From assembly GCA_030549205.1 (NCBI GenBank), contig JAUKTV010000001.1, forward strand, positions 1,054,001 through 1,118,000: a stretch of 64,000 nucleotides of DNA. The letters run 5' to 3'. Positions 33,325 through 45,123 of this stretch are shown here, one piece after another. The notes below the pieces were generated by a model, which saw nothing but the letters and a program-made list of their open reading frames with translations, did no database searches and had not been told where the DNA came from. A program made the position numbers and the translations under genes. This stretch comes from Apiosordaria backusii (lineage: Eukaryota > Ascomycota > Sordariomycetes > Sordariales > Lasiosphaeriaceae). The first letter of the stretch is position 1. The number at the start of each line of letters is the position of its first letter.

Positions 33325-36300
33325 GGTGGAGAAAGTCAAGGTGGTAAGCTTGGACAAAGCAGAAAGAGCACTGGAAGGCAGTGACAGTGTTGGTCGGCGA
33401 AACAACGAGCGGGCGGCGGGTTGTTGATTATCTTTAAAACGAAGACAATGCGATCAGGTCAGGAAATTGGGAAGGTTCTTAGTGGGGGGGTTTATGGACG
33501 AGCAGAGCAGGAACAGGGCAGCAACACAGCCCAGATTACCCCCCCCTCTTCTGGGAGATGACCAGGGGAAGGCGGTGACTGCACGTGTGTCGTGTTGCTG
33601 CTGCTTGGACTGGTTGCTAGGTTGCTAGGCCAGACCGCGATTTCCAGTTCCAGAAAAAAAGGGGGTCCTGATGGAGGGGCTAAATTTATTCAACCCGCCA
33701 ATGGTGGGATACCATGATTGAGATGCGGTGGGGCCCGCCATTGGCCATCTCTTAAGAATTAGAACCCCTGCCGTGCCATCCCGCATCTTGCATCTCGCCC
33801 GATTGAGAGTGTCCATTCGATATGATGATACGAATCCAGTTGTGCGTCCACGGACAGACGGTGTGGTGTATGTACCTGTGTGTGTGCCTGCCGCCTGCAT
33901 ATCGTTGCATATACATGGGGCCCGGTACTTTCTCCTGCTCTTCTTGTCAATTGTTATCAAAAAAATAAAATGACTGCAACACAGATGAACAGGCGGCTAT
34001 CGCAGACTCGCATCCGAACCGCCAACCGCAACGCCCACTCTGCACCACCCCAGGACATTAAAATGAGGAGATGCGATTCCAGACGAGATGGTGGGGAAGC
34101 CTCTCACGGCAAACAGTTCACGGCAACCAGGGAAGGCCCAGTTTCGAGTTGACAAGCTTTACGGAGCACTTTGTGCTCTGCCAGTCTCAGCAAGCCTCCA
34201 AAATTCCCAGAGATCCAGTATCATGATGAGGCACAGAGGTCACGGAAGCATACATGCATGCACCATCCCGAGAGGCAAAAGAGCTTGTGTTGCATGCGCA
34301 TCTTCAACTTGCCCTGTCTGACCTCCTGTTCTGGGTGCCTTAGGCTTGGCTGGGAGCGGCACATGAATTCCAAAGCTGCGCCTGTTTCAACGTTTCAACT
34401 CCATGGGGCCGTCGACTATGATCAGCATGGCCGCATGCTGATCGCTAGCTCAACGGCTTCGGCGGGCCTCTACGTGTGTGCAAATCCCTTGACCGCAACA
34501 AAATAATCGCACCAAGAAACAAACAGCAGCATCTAGCAACCTTGTCCTACACTAGCTATTGTTGCAGACCGAGTTACACGACCTCGCCAAGTACGGGTTA
34601 CAACAGCAAGATAGCTTTGCTGAGGGTACGCATATCAGACCAGGAGAGGACAATGAGCTTTGTTCATGAGCCTGCAGCGAAGGGATCCCAACTCTTGTAC
34701 CCGTCAACTTGTTTCAAGACAGCTTGGCTCAACAGCGTATAAAGACGACCTCACCAAAGGATCCATGTTAATATGGCCGACAGCCCCCGTGTACGATTCA
34801 GACATCCGACGAGTCACAGGTCTGACGGTTTCTTTCGGGCTCTGTTCGTCACAGCACCGGCAAGCTGCAGTTCGTCGACTGCTCTGTACGGCAAGCTGAA
34901 GCAAACGGCCATGTATTCAAATGTAGAAAACTCTACTGGAACAACAAACATTTCGTCAATGGCTAAACCTAAAACATGAGGATGCGGCGGTTGTCTTGAC
35001 GATTGATGCCATGCTTTTTAGACCCCGCCGGAGAATCCCGTCCTTCTATTGTTGGACACAGACCACTGCGTGGGGGAATACAGATGGCTACTGCCGCAGG
35101 CCGCTTCGTTACTCGTTCCGCAGACGTCAAAGAGAAAAAAGTCGAGGAAACATGATCCAGTGCGATGGGACGGACTGAACTTTGCTCTTTCTGCATATCG
35201 CTACGCTAGCGCTGCAGACTCGTAAGGGCGACTCCTGAGCATCATAACACCGCTGGTTTGAGGCTGCTGGGTGAGCCGGATCATGATTAAAGATGTGTGT
35301 CTCGAAAGAAATATGAGATGACAAGAGTCAAAGACTCTCCAGCCATTGGCTTTGGCATCTGGTGCAGAACATGTGGTCCCCGGATGGCTGCTGATTTGAC
35401 ACACGGAATAACGAATGGCGGCATGTCGATCCAGGTCTACTTCCCTCGCCCCTGACCGGGTTGGTTAGGTTTTGGTAACCTGCCCAGGTGGTTTTAAGTC
35501 CTTGACTCTTCCACTGAAGTTGACGTGATCAGCCACCCACCTGTATCGGATATTTAATCTGCTTTTTTGTGTGCATCGTCCATGTAATTTTCGCGTAGAT
35601 CTATGGGTGACTGTGATGTCGTCAACTTCATCTCCTGTCCCTGGTAAGATTCATGCCCATGCTGTGATGGCAGGTCTTGGAAGCATGGAACACTGCCTGG
35701 TTTGGCTTAGCGGCCGATGTGTTTTAAGCGTTGTCAGCCCGTGGACTAGCCTGCCCGAGAACCATGATGAAGTGGTCGAAGCGGGCCGTATCAATGCACG
35801 ACTGTGACGAAAAGTAAGCCCTAGCCTTGACCGCACATGGTGCCATCTTTTTGTGTCTCTGAGAGGCTTTTGCAGTGTTCCTCTGGCCAGGAGTCTACCA
35901 CAGGTAGGCACTGCAACAGAAAAGCCATCGGGCTGTATGGATTGACTGCCCTGGCGTTGTCACGATGGGAGAGGCTCGAGTCCAGTCTTTGGACGGTTGC
36001 AGTAGGTTACGTATTGTAGCGTAATCCGTAATCTGTTCGCAGCCAGGGCCAATTTCCCAGATAAAGCTGTGATTGGCCACCCATGACAGAACGCAACCCT
36101 TCCCAGCAGCTCTGAGTCCCCACCAGCGGCTCTTCCTTGTCGCCTTTACCCACGACCCGCGTTCCCCTTTCGAGAGACGCTCCCTTCGCCCCCATCCTCG
36201 TCACAGGCGTCCCCCCTAAAAAAAAAGTCCAGTTGAGCATCCAAGCATCGACCTCGCACAGCCCTACACAGCACGAGGCACGCTCCAGAACATTTTCTAG

Positions 36301-36559
36301 GTGGCCAGTACCGATTAATTGCTACAAACAAAACCTCCTAGCTCATTGTCGCAGTCCTTCTTCAACGGTCGCAGCTGGCTTGGCCATCCACTCGTTTTGT
36401 TCAGTCCGCAGCACGACGTACGTCCGCCGCGCCGCAGCCAACACTCGATCCATTTTCTCGACATTGGCTTGTTCCCTTTTCTCGACATCGAATCGCTCCC
36501 GGTGATATCAGTTCTTGAGCCCTCAAGTACCTTCCAGCTTGTTCGCAATAAACGCAAAG
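33325..36559. other. Divergent promoter interval between the mutase and transporter genes
   Basis: 3.2 kb with no supportable coding region. It begins with the mutase leader (T-rich near 33420) and ends with the C/T-rich leader of the transporter gene. Short frames on both strands lack any family signature. If the galactofuranose pair is co-regulated, the control sites are here, but I could not pick out a specific shared motif. Confidence 0.5.
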
Positions 36560-38012
36560 ATGGGCGTCGACGAGAAGATTCGCGCCTCGGGGGAGCAGGT
36601 CCGAGATACCCTCCCGACAATCAACCCAGACGTGGAGAGGTCGCAACCGCCTAAGCCATCACTTCATCCTGCTTTCTACGTGAGGTGAGATCATCCGCGT
36701 CAAACACGACGACTTTACACCACCTTCCAGATAACTAATGGTTTCTGTGGTGCAGCATCTGGATCTCCCTCAGTTCTTCCGTTATTCTCTTCAACAAATG
36801 GATTCTCTCGACGCTCGGGTTCGGTAAGGATGCCCACAACCAAAACATCAGCAAAAAGCAGGACAAATGCTAAGACCTCTCAGAATACCCGGTCATCTTG
36901 ACGACCTTCCATTTGGTATTTGCTACCGTCATGACCCAGCTTCTTGCTCGCTACACCACTTTGCTCGATGGCCGCAAGACGGTCAAGATGACTGGCCGGG
37001 TTTACCTCCGCGCCATTGTCCCAATTGGTTTCTTCTTCAGCTTGAGCTTAATTTGCGGCAACTTGACCTATCTCTACCTTAGTGTTGCCTTTATTCAGAT
37101 GCTTAAGGTGAGTTTCGGCATATGAAGCCTCCAAAGGGTCGCATTGTGGAGCTAACCCTTGGTGCACAGGCTACCACTCCTGTTTTCGTCCTCTTTTCCA
37201 GCTGGGCACTTGGTGTCTCCCAGCCGAACCTGAAGGTCTTCCTCAACGTGTCAGTCATTGTCGTTGGTGTGGTCATAGCATCGATTGGCGAGATCAAGTT
37301 CGTCTGGATCGGCTTCATCTACCAGATCTTTGGTATTGCTTTCGAGGCGCTCCGCTTGACCATGGTTCAGCGCCTGCTGAGCTCCGCCGAGTTCAAGATG
37401 GACCCATTGGTGTCGCTTTACTACTTCGCCCCGGTCTGCGCTGCCATGAACTTTGTCGTTGCGCTCTTCTGGGAGCTCCCCAAGCTCAGCATGCAGGAGG
37501 TTTATGACGTTGGTTTCTTGACCTTCTTCCTCAACGGCCTGTGCGCCTTTGCCCTGAATGTCTCGGTTGTCTTCTTGGTAAGTCTCGGCCGCTCCAGCAA
37601 AGGCAGCGCACGCTGTTTGCTAACTTGATGTTTACAGATTGGCAAGACCTCCTCGCTTGTTCTCACTCTGTGCGGTGTGCTCAAGGACGTCCTGCTCGTC
37701 GTTGCCTCCATGATCATCTGGGGCACCCAGGTCACCGGCTTGCAGTTCTTTGGTTACAGCATTGCCCTCGGAGGTATGGTGTACTACAAGCTTGGTTATG
37801 AGGCCATCAAGGGCTATGCTGGCGAGGCCGGCCGCCAATGGGCCGACTTCGGCAACCGTCGCCCTATTCTACGTCGCATCTCGATCATGCTTTTCACCGT
37901 CATGACCATCTTTGTCCTCCTTGGTGGTCTCGCCCCTACCTACGCTCCGGGCATGGACCCTACCGAGTACCTGAACGAGGCCAAGAACAAGATCGGCATC
38001 GCGAGACTATAA
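36560..38012 (+). CDS. glfB/ugtA: Sugar-nucleotide / triose-phosphate-type transporter, probable UDP-galactofuranose transporter
   Basis: Exons 36560-36684, 36756-36823, 36884-37107, 37170-37577, 37638-38012; introns of 71, 60, 62 and 60 nt, phases consistent, 399 residues. The protein is a multi-pass membrane protein of the drug/metabolite-transporter superfamily (TPT/DUF250 branch): about ten hydrophobic helices, the VAFIQMLKATTPVFVL stretch in the middle, and the family's GKTSSLVLTLCGVLKD and GYSIALGGMVYYKLG segments near the end. Family membership is firm. The substrate is inferred from position: in Aspergillus the UDP-galactofuranose transporter gene is next to the mutase gene, as here. 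That would place it in the Golgi membrane, supplying UDP-Galf to lumenal transferases. It could instead be another sugar-nucleotide or phosphate-sugar carrier. Confidence 0.88.
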
Positions 38013-40339
38013 TCGATACGATATCCACCGGACGGGGAATTAATGCATCCTATACATTTTTAATTCTCCCATTTTGTTAACCCTGTACGGAGTTTAATCG
38101 AGCCTTCGTCCAGCTCCACACTCGTTCGAGAACACTGGCACGCCACAACAAGATGGACGGTGTCGGCATGTTTTCACCACCAATGACCAAGACTACCTTC
38201 TACTGATGACTACGACTTTGGCGACCGACGCCAATTCTTTCCAGCACATATTTTACTACCTTCATTTTGTTCGCCAACTTGCCTGAGCTCCTTGGAGATG
38301 GAGAAAAGGGGTATTCAGCAATGGCGGATTATTGTTTTTTTTTTTTTTCTTGACACACCATATCATACATAGACAGCGAAAGATAAGAGATGGGAAGAGA
38401 TTTGATTTTTGAGTTTTTGCGGGGAAATGAAGGTCTAAAAAAGGGCGTCATGAACAACATGTAACATGGATGGGACATGCATGATGATAGGGAGCGGGGA
38501 CACATAGGGAGGAGGGATGGGGAAATTGGAGGGGGTAAGGGATCTGTTGTTAGTACCACATAGGGACGAGATAAGGGGATGTGTTCTCTAACAGAGTTGT
38601 TGTTGAAACTGCTGCTGGGCATAGTGATTGGAAAGTGCATTCGTTCTGTGCTGCCCGAGGTGTGGGCATATATGCCATCATGTCAGATCGCCATTGTGGA
38701 AAAAAGGCTGAGGCTAGTTCTGACGATTTAACGAGGCGAAATCGCAACATGGAGAGGAACTAGGACATGAAAATGTTTAGACTGAGTGTTACGTGTGTTG
38801 CTTGGGTGTGTGAGAGACTGGACGACACGAGAAAGAACGGAGCTATTTACTTGTCAGAAAGTCGACATCAACGCAGCGTTTCCAAACCACGCAGAAAAAA
38901 TTCCGGCGTAATATCCTCCTGAGGGGAACAAAAAAAAACGTCCACTCCAAGATACTATCAGGCCGAGGTAGCTCAACTTTAAGCGACCCAGTGAGGATAT
39001 ATCAGCCATGTGAACAAAAGACATGAGATATTCAGCACGGGTCCCAAACAAAAGTTTCAACAAACGACTGTAGGGAAATATGGTCCTTGATAAGGAGATT
39101 GAGCTAATACTCAGGCAGCAGGCGGTATGGCTTTGATTGTATTCTCATCTCCGTTCAGGTAGATATATTTGGTGAGTGAACTTGAACAATCTATTATCGT
39201 GAGTTATATGGGCGAGGCGCATGCCATGTCTGTTACCAAACCCGCCCGATATCCAATTGGTGTTTATCCTACAGTTGTTAAGAAATTAAGAGCGTTATGA
39301 GGGGAAATACAGCCATGATTGTGTCGACATCCCTCAGGTCAAAGCAGTCTGTTAAACTTGAGATACACGAGATAATACCCTATCTCTGGAGAATTACTTC
39401 CCGGGGGTTTCTGTGAGCTTCTTTTGTCAGCTTGAGTCTTGGTCATGTATAATGGCTGTTGTTGTTATAGAATAAACCTGTGTAAGTCGTTGTGGGGATA
39501 ATTGAGTGCGGTTGAGGATATCCTCAAATATCTGGGAGTTTTGAGCATGGTAAACGGTTGATATAGGATAGGAAGCCTGGATTCCATTCGGCTGGTATTG
39601 CAGTCGCAATGGATGGTTTGATACTGCTTTTGCAGAGCTGGTCTGTTCTAGTTAACAACGAACGAGCAGGCACTAGGGGTTAAACAAAATAGAGGAGCAG
39701 ACATGATCTTAGATAAGCAAATAATTTGTGTTCGGGGAGTGTGAGTATAGGTGTCAGGTGTACCTAAGTACAAATGCGATTCGTTGGTGCTGTAAATGAC
39801 TGGCAGGAAGGTAATTCCGATGGGTGTATCCAGGATCAGGACAGCTCAGGTAAGAGGCAACGACCAAAGAGGCAGGGACAGAGGATGGAACCATGATGTG
39901 GCTTGCGTTAAAAAAGCTGCCAGAGTTAGCGGCATGGCGTAAGTAGATTTCAAGGTCACAAGCAAGAGGGAACCAGCAGGCATTCTCAAGAAGCTTGATT
40001 CATCGTCCAGGTAGGCGCGCCCCTTCCATGTCCAGGACCTTTCAAGTCACTGAAGAGCAACGCCAACTCCCCGCGGGCATTCCCTCTATTGGACCCAGCC
40101 CGCGAATCTACCTCCTCCGGGCCCGGTCATCATTCATTTGCGTACCGGTTGTGGATATCATGCACCTTTTGGACCAAGGGATTAACGCGACGCGAAAAAG
40201 AACGCCGGAACACACGTGTGGTTCGTTCATGCCGTCAAATTCTCAGCTGAAGAGCCATTCAGATTTTTATTCCGTAAATGCTGAATACAGCCCCAAAAAC
40301 CCGTTCGCCCCGCCCAGCCGTTTCAGAAAAAAAGACGAT
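38013..40339. other. Convergent intergenic region
   Basis: 2.3 kb between the 3' ends of the transporter and eL27 genes. It has a 14-T run near 38336 and is AT-rich in places. No supportable gene or RNA was seen. Confidence 0.5.
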
Positions 40340-41050
40340 TTAGAACTCTGTGGTGGTGATTAGTCAAAAGTGTTACTCCAAAGCCCAGAGAGACCGGGGG
40401 AAACATACTGAGAGGAGTGAAGAACCACCGGTTCTTGCCGCTGGTGTAACGCTCCTCAAGGACCTTCTTGACGTTCTTCTTGGCGTCCTCGCGCTGGGAA
40501 ACCTCCTTGAAGGTATCGGCGGAGATGGCGTTCTTGAGACCCTCGAGCTCGAGAGTGTAGCGGGTAGGCATCAAGTGGTTGTAGTTGATGACCTTGATGA
40601 AGGGCTTGACCTTCGACCGCTTCTCCTGCCGGGTCTTGGACATGCGGCGGGTGATCTTGCTGGGGTAGCGCTCGATACCGGCAACGATGGCGTGGCCGTA
40701 GGGATGGTTCTTGGAGCCGTTGTCAATGGGCTGGATGATGACAACCTGCAAAGATCGCCCAGTCAGTACTCTCGTTTTCCTTGCACAAATGTCCCTCTTC
40801 CAAACATTCTCCATTCTCCACCCTTGGTCGCTGCCCTCGCAAATGTCCGCTCGAATATCGATTGCCGACTCTCAATCACCCATCCATTGAATCCCATTCC
40901 TTATTCGATCCTTTCTACTCGGACATCCGGCGATCCGGCGACGGCGACTAGGAGTGAGAGAGATGGATTCGGTGCAAATCGTCGTACCTTCTTGCCAGCA
41001 TAGCGGCCCCTGGTGACAAGGCACACTCTCGAGGTCTTCAAGAACTTCAT
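40340..41050 (-). CDS. rpl27: 60S ribosomal protein eL27
   Basis: Structural component of the large ribosomal subunit. Minus-strand exons 41050-40988, 40745-40409 and 40347-40340 give 135 residues, the normal length. The product starts MKFLKTSRVCLVTRGRYAG and contains VVIIQPIDNG, HAIVAGIERYP and NYNHLMPTRY, all hallmarks of eL27; it ends WFFTPLKF only if the last 8-nt exon is used. Introns are 242 nt and 61 nt; the last separates only two and two-thirds codons from the rest. A likely third intron lies in the 5' UTR (41075-41157, CAG|GTATGT to TAACCTTAG). Ribosomal-protein genes of fungi often carry such a leader intron. High expression is expected. Confidence 0.95.
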
Positions 41051-41893
41051 TTTGTCGGTTCTGTTTGCGTTCGACTAAGGTTAGTTACTGGAAAAGGGAC
41101 AAATCGTGGAGACAATTTTTTTTCAAAATGGCAGAAAAAGAGGGGGGTGTGACATACCTGTTGTTGCCTTTCCCTGGAGGTCGACTGCGGGCACGGAGAG
41201 TGAGAGACAGAACCGTTCTTGAGAAAGCACCCGAAATAATTTCAGTTTGTGGGCTGCCAAAATTCGAGCGGGCAAGGCGGATTGGCCCGTAAGAATCCTG
41301 ATGACTAAGACATGGTCAGTGCCCGATTTTGTTGGTCTTGGCCTGCCAAGCTCTCAGCTGCAAAGTGGGGCAGAGTGGAAGCTCAAGCCGACTGCTGGTG
41401 CAACTTCGAAGTTCAAACTTCCAAAGGCCAAAGCTGCTCGGAAACCCCTCCAGATATTTTGGCGGCACGCAGAACCCACGGCGACTTGAAACCTCCAACC
41501 ACCCTCTATAGTCATGTCTCCCCCAAGATATATCATCTCCCGCATTGCGGACCCCATCTTCGCCGTATTCATCGGTATCTCGGCGGCTGCCACGAGAATC
41601 AACCGTGAAGAGAAGGAGAAAGGGAGAACTACACAAGAGACCCTGAATACACTTCGCAGGTAGGCTACTCACATGGGCTTGGGCGCAACATTGTATTTAC
41701 ATGGAACTATCCAGGCGTCTCGGCTTCCCAAAGAGCTCGTAAATGTGTATCTTCTATCTACATATCATCAAATGGCTACCTCTCGCTCGACGCAAAAACC
41801 AACAACGCCAGTTACCCCGATGCAGACCGATATAGAGATACTCGAATATCAACGCTTCAAATCATGAATAACCTACCAAACCTCTTTTCCTGT
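41051..41893. other. Leader of eL27 and 3' flank of the TPR gene
   Basis: Holds the eL27 5' UTR intron (41075-41157), its promoter, and the 3' flank of the following minus-strand gene. Short frames at 41312-41672 have no recognisable content. Confidence 0.55.
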
Positions 41894-42697
41894 CTATGGA
41901 GAAATCCCCGGCCCATACTCCTTCTTCATAGCTTCCCGAACCATCTGCCCACACAGCTTTGCCGTCGGATTGGTGCTCACGGCCAACCCCTTGGCGATCT
42001 CGTTGCCATATCTCCCACCCATCGCAAAGTCGGCCGAGGCATGTTCCTCAAACTCGATCTTTGACCATTTCGCCTCCAGCCTCTCTTCATCGACCAAAAC
42101 AGACTTTGTGAGCATCAGCTTGGAAGTCATGAGAAATATGGCTGCTCTTTGCGTATGGGCCATAGATAGGGTCTTGGCTACTTGAGGAGAGAGCCGAAAA
42201 TGCCGTGTCGTTGGCGTAAGCAGTGAGATGGCCCGGTCGAGATCCCCCAGCAACACCTTGCCTACTCGGATGCGCTCAGTATCGTCGACGTTTTGCAGCA
42301 ACGCTTGTGGGAGTCTGGGGGCGTCGGAAATCAGTATCGCATCGCCGTAGAGCCGCCTTAGCGCTTGCGCCCTGTTGTTGTGTGCGCTCGCATATTGAGG
42401 ATATTCTTGGATGAGCTGGTCAAAGGATGCAACTGCTTTGCGGTACCCTTCCAGAACCTCGTCACTGGGGGCTGTTCTGGTTGGGTTGTTTTTGGCATTT
42501 TGGAGCTCGATATTCTGAATAGAGAGGATGATATCGCGCTCCCGTTGGGAAATGGACTGATACAACGCTGGGTCGGAGACGTGCGGATCTTTGGGAAATG
42601 TCGGGTCGACCTGAATCGCCAGAGCCGGATCGTATTCGGGGTCTTTGATCTTTTCAAGCACGTTGATATCGCGCTGGGTCAGATCGAGATAGGCCAT
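41894..42697 (-). CDS. Tetratricopeptide repeat protein, TTC36-like
   Basis: Single-exon gene, 267 residues, starting at ATG 42697 (MAYLDLTQRDINVLEKIKD); the open frame extends further upstream but that part is not protein-like. The TPR region includes AVASFDQLIQEYPQYASAHNNRAQALRRLYGDA, a helix-turn-helix with the NNRAQ signature of TTC36. The C-terminus (HASADFAMGGRYGNEIAKG, NPTAKLCGQMVREAM) matches the characteristic TTC36 ending. TPR proteins bind partner peptides; mammalian TTC36 is reported to bind and protect 4-hydroxyphenylpyruvate dioxygenase. The HPPD gene starts 1,163 bp away on the other strand, so a similar chaperone role is a reasonable inference. In Aspergillus tyrosine clusters the accessory gene hmgX has a role at the HppD step; whether this is its relative needs a search. 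Confidence 0.88.
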   Translation of the reverse strand: MAYLDLTQRDINVLEKIKDPEYDPALAIQVDPTFPKDPHVSDPALYQSISQRERDIILSIQNIELQNAKNNPTRTAPSDEVLEGYRKAVASFDQLIQEYPQYASAHNNRAQALRRLYGDAILISDAPRLPQALLQNVDDTERIRVGKVLLGDLDRAISLLTPTTRHFRLSPQVAKTLSMAHTQRAAIFLMTSKLMLTKSVLVDEERLEAKWSKIEFEEHASADFAMGGRYGNEIAKGLAVSTNPTAKLCGQMVREAMKKEYGPGISP

Positions 42698-43860
42698 GGC
42701 AGCAGGAGACCTCTTGCAAAGCTTGCTGGGTTGGTAACTCTGTGACGGCTTTCGACCTCGCGGCTTTTGTATCAATTGACAACACTGATGGTGACGATAA
42801 CCGAAAATTACAACGCTTTTTTGAAGCAGCACAACCAGCGACAGACAATGGGCAGTTTTGTGTGTGTTTCGACTGGAATGTTGGTTGGATATGCTTGGAC
42901 ACTGCGAGGTGGCTAAGGGACGCGGGGGAACGACAAGTCGGGACACAGCGGCCTTGGACCGATCAGTTCAAGCCACTTGGTTTTCAACTTACTAACCACG
43001 ACATCCAAACCCGGAAAATGACCGGTCTCGTGCCTCGAATCATTGCAAGAAGAAGCCCATAGATTTTGGGTGTCGCATGGCCGGTGCTGACCGTTGCCCC
43101 TCCGTCAGAGACCGAGCTCCCGGAGCTGGGTGCGGCACTCGGCCAAACGCGGCTTTGTGCGGCTTTCTCAGGGGCGATCAACCTTTCGGTGCCATTCCGC
43201 TGGCTCCACCATCCGAGCATGCAAACAACACTCCTCGATTCGGCTTTATCGTCATTGTAGGTACTGCACCCAGGAATTAGGTTCGTCTGAACCGGGAAGG
43301 AGGACGAAGGCACGCGCCAACCCGTCGTTATTCAGCGCTATTCAGTTGCAAAGACTGAGAAAAGAAGGCCACGAGGTGACGGCTGATGTCAACGTCCAAC
43401 GTGATTAAAACCAGTCAATGGGTCACGGAAGATTGCAGATGCTGGAGGCAACTGGTTAGGTGTTCCTGGTGCTCCTTTGATGCCATGCTGTGTTCGATCG
43501 GGAGAGGCTCCAGCCAGGCCTCATGTGCGGTTCCCACTGCCGCACTGGCAAAACGATAAGCTCTACCCCAGGTTTCGTGGGGGGGTGACGTGCGTGGATG
43601 TGTTGGACTTATTCCCCGTTACCCACGAACGGAACCTGGGAAAGACAAGGGGCTTGTTAAGCCGACTGAGACTGACCTTCCTCCTGGTTCTGGCTTTTAT
43701 ATAAGTCTGTTCCTATTCCCCCTTTGAGGTTTTGTTTGTTTTCAAACCTCAAGAGAGACTTGTGTAACTATCTCGTTATCACCCTCCCCCAATATCTATC
43801 CACCCTTCTTTTTAGAGTTTACCTCCAGCTGCATATCTCCTAGCAACTTGTTTTGTGAGC
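42698..43860. promoter_or_regulatory. Shared divergent promoter of the TTC36-like and HPPD genes
   Basis: This 1.16-kb interval is the only upstream DNA for both divergent genes. A TATA-like TTTATATAAG at 43695-43704 precedes the HPPD start by about 157 bp, followed by a C/T-rich leader. Open frames inside (43066-43408) show no family. Co-regulation is plausible but unproven; no specific shared operator was identified. Confidence 0.5.
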
Positions 43861-45123
43861 ATGTCCCCATCTGCCATCTCGGACACCAACTCCTCCCACT
43901 CAAACGGTTACTCAGCCGCCTCGGACTACGCTGTCCAGAACCCGGCCGGCGCCGCCGCCAACAACAACTTCAACGGTTATGACCACATAACCTGGTGGGT
44001 CGGCAACGCCAAGCAGGCCGCGTCGTATTACAACAGCTTCTTCGGCTTCAAGACCATCGCCTACAAGGGTCTCGAGACCGGCAGCCGGTACACAGCGTCG
44101 TATGTAGTCGAAAACGCCGGCGTCCGCTTCGTCTTTACCTCCCCCATCCGCTCCGCCGCCCACCTCCCCAGCGACGACCCCATCTCCGACTCTGAGCGCG
44201 CCCTCCTCGCCGAAATCCACGCCCACCTGGAGAAGCACGGCGACGCGGTCAAAGACGTCGCCTTTGAAGTTGACAATGTCGACGGGGTATACTCCAAAGC
44301 TGTTTCTGCTGGGGCAGTCAGCGTTCAGCCCCCTCTCTCGACGGGGGATAAAGAATCCGGGTTCGTCCGGACGGCCGTGATCAGAACCTACGGCGACACC
44401 ACCCACACTCTGATCTCTCGCTCCACCTACCGCGGCCCCTTCCTCCCCGGGTTCCGCGCGGTGGCTCCCAAAAAATCCAGCATTGTGCTTCCGGGTGTCC
44501 CCCTCAAGAGAATCGACCACTGCGTCGGAAACCAAGACTGGAACGAGATGGTCTCCGCCTGCGCGTTTTACGAGTCCTGCCTTGACTTTCATCGCTTTTG
44601 GTCAGTAGACGACAGCCAGATCTGCACCGACTTTTCCGCTTTGTCCTCTATCGTCATGGCTTCCGCCAATAACCTCGTCAAAATGCCCATCAACGAGCCC
44701 GCCCCGGGGAAGAAGAAGTCCCAGATTGAGGAGTACGTCCTGTTTAACTCTGGTCCGGGGGTGCAGCACATTGCGCTGTTGACAGAAGATATCATCACGA
44801 CTGTGTCCGCGCTGAGGGAGAGGGGCGTGGAGTTTATCAATGTCCCTTCTACCTACTACGACACCATGCGGCAGAGGCTGAAGACGGAAAAGAGGAGCTG
44901 GGAGCTGAAGGAGAGCTTGGACACGATTGAGAGGTTGAATATCCTTATTGATTATGATGAGGGGGGGTACTTGCTGCAGTTGTTTACCAAGCCGCTGATG
45001 GACCGGCCGACGGTGTTTATTGAGATTATTCAAAGAGAAGAGTTTGAGGGGTTTGGGGCGGGGAATTTCAAGAGCTTGTTTGAAGCTATTGAGAGGGAGC
45101 AGGCGGAGAGGGGGAATTTGTAA
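43861..45123 (+). CDS. hppD: 4-hydroxyphenylpyruvate dioxygenase
   Basis: Second step of tyrosine catabolism: turns 4-hydroxyphenylpyruvate into homogentisate, the precursor of pyomelanin and, further on, fumarate and acetoacetate. Single exon, 420 residues. The ATG at 43861 is used; an in-frame GTG at 43855 is not a plausible start. Two vicinal-oxygen-chelate halves are seen. The iron ligands are all present: His220 in RIDHCVGN, His303 in VQHIAL and Glu388 in FIEIIQR, with the expected spacing of about 83-85 residues. The C-terminal gate helix GAGNFKSLFEAIEREQ is intact. The first ~35 residues are Ser/Asn/Ala-rich and probably disordered. It is a soluble cytosolic enzyme. No other tyrosine-pathway enzyme is in the window, but the neighbour on the other strand is TTC36-like. 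Confidence 0.97.
   Translation: MSPSAISDTNSSHSNGYSAASDYAVQNPAGAAANNNFNGYDHITWWVGNAKQAASYYNSFFGFKTIAYKGLETGSRYTASYVVENAGVRFVFTSPIRSAAHLPSDDPISDSERALLAEIHAHLEKHGDAVKDVAFEVDNVDGVYSKAVSAGAVSVQPPLSTGDKESGFVRTAVIRTYGDTTHTLISRSTYRGPFLPGFRAVAPKKSSIVLPGVPLKRIDHCVGNQDWNEMVSACAFYESCLDFHRFWSVDDSQICTDFSALSSIVMASANNLVKMPINEPAPGKKKSQIEEYVLFNSGPGVQHIALLTEDIITTVSALRERGVEFINVPSTYYDTMRQRLKTEKRSWELKESLDTIERLNILIDYDEGGYLLQLFTKPLMDRPTVFIEIIQREEFEGFGAGNFKSLFEAIEREQAERGNL

Noticed and set aside
42698..42946. 83-residue N-terminal extension of the TPR protein
   Set aside because: Open frame only; composition is not protein-like and the ATG at 42697 begins the conserved part.
43855..43860. HPPD start two codons upstream at GTG
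   Set aside because: The ATG at 43861 follows directly; nuclear fungal genes rarely start at GTG.
43912..44592. 226-codon minus-strand frame inside the HPPD gene
   Set aside because: It is antisense to a certain enzyme gene, is Gly/Val-rich as expected from GC-biased third positions, and has no family.
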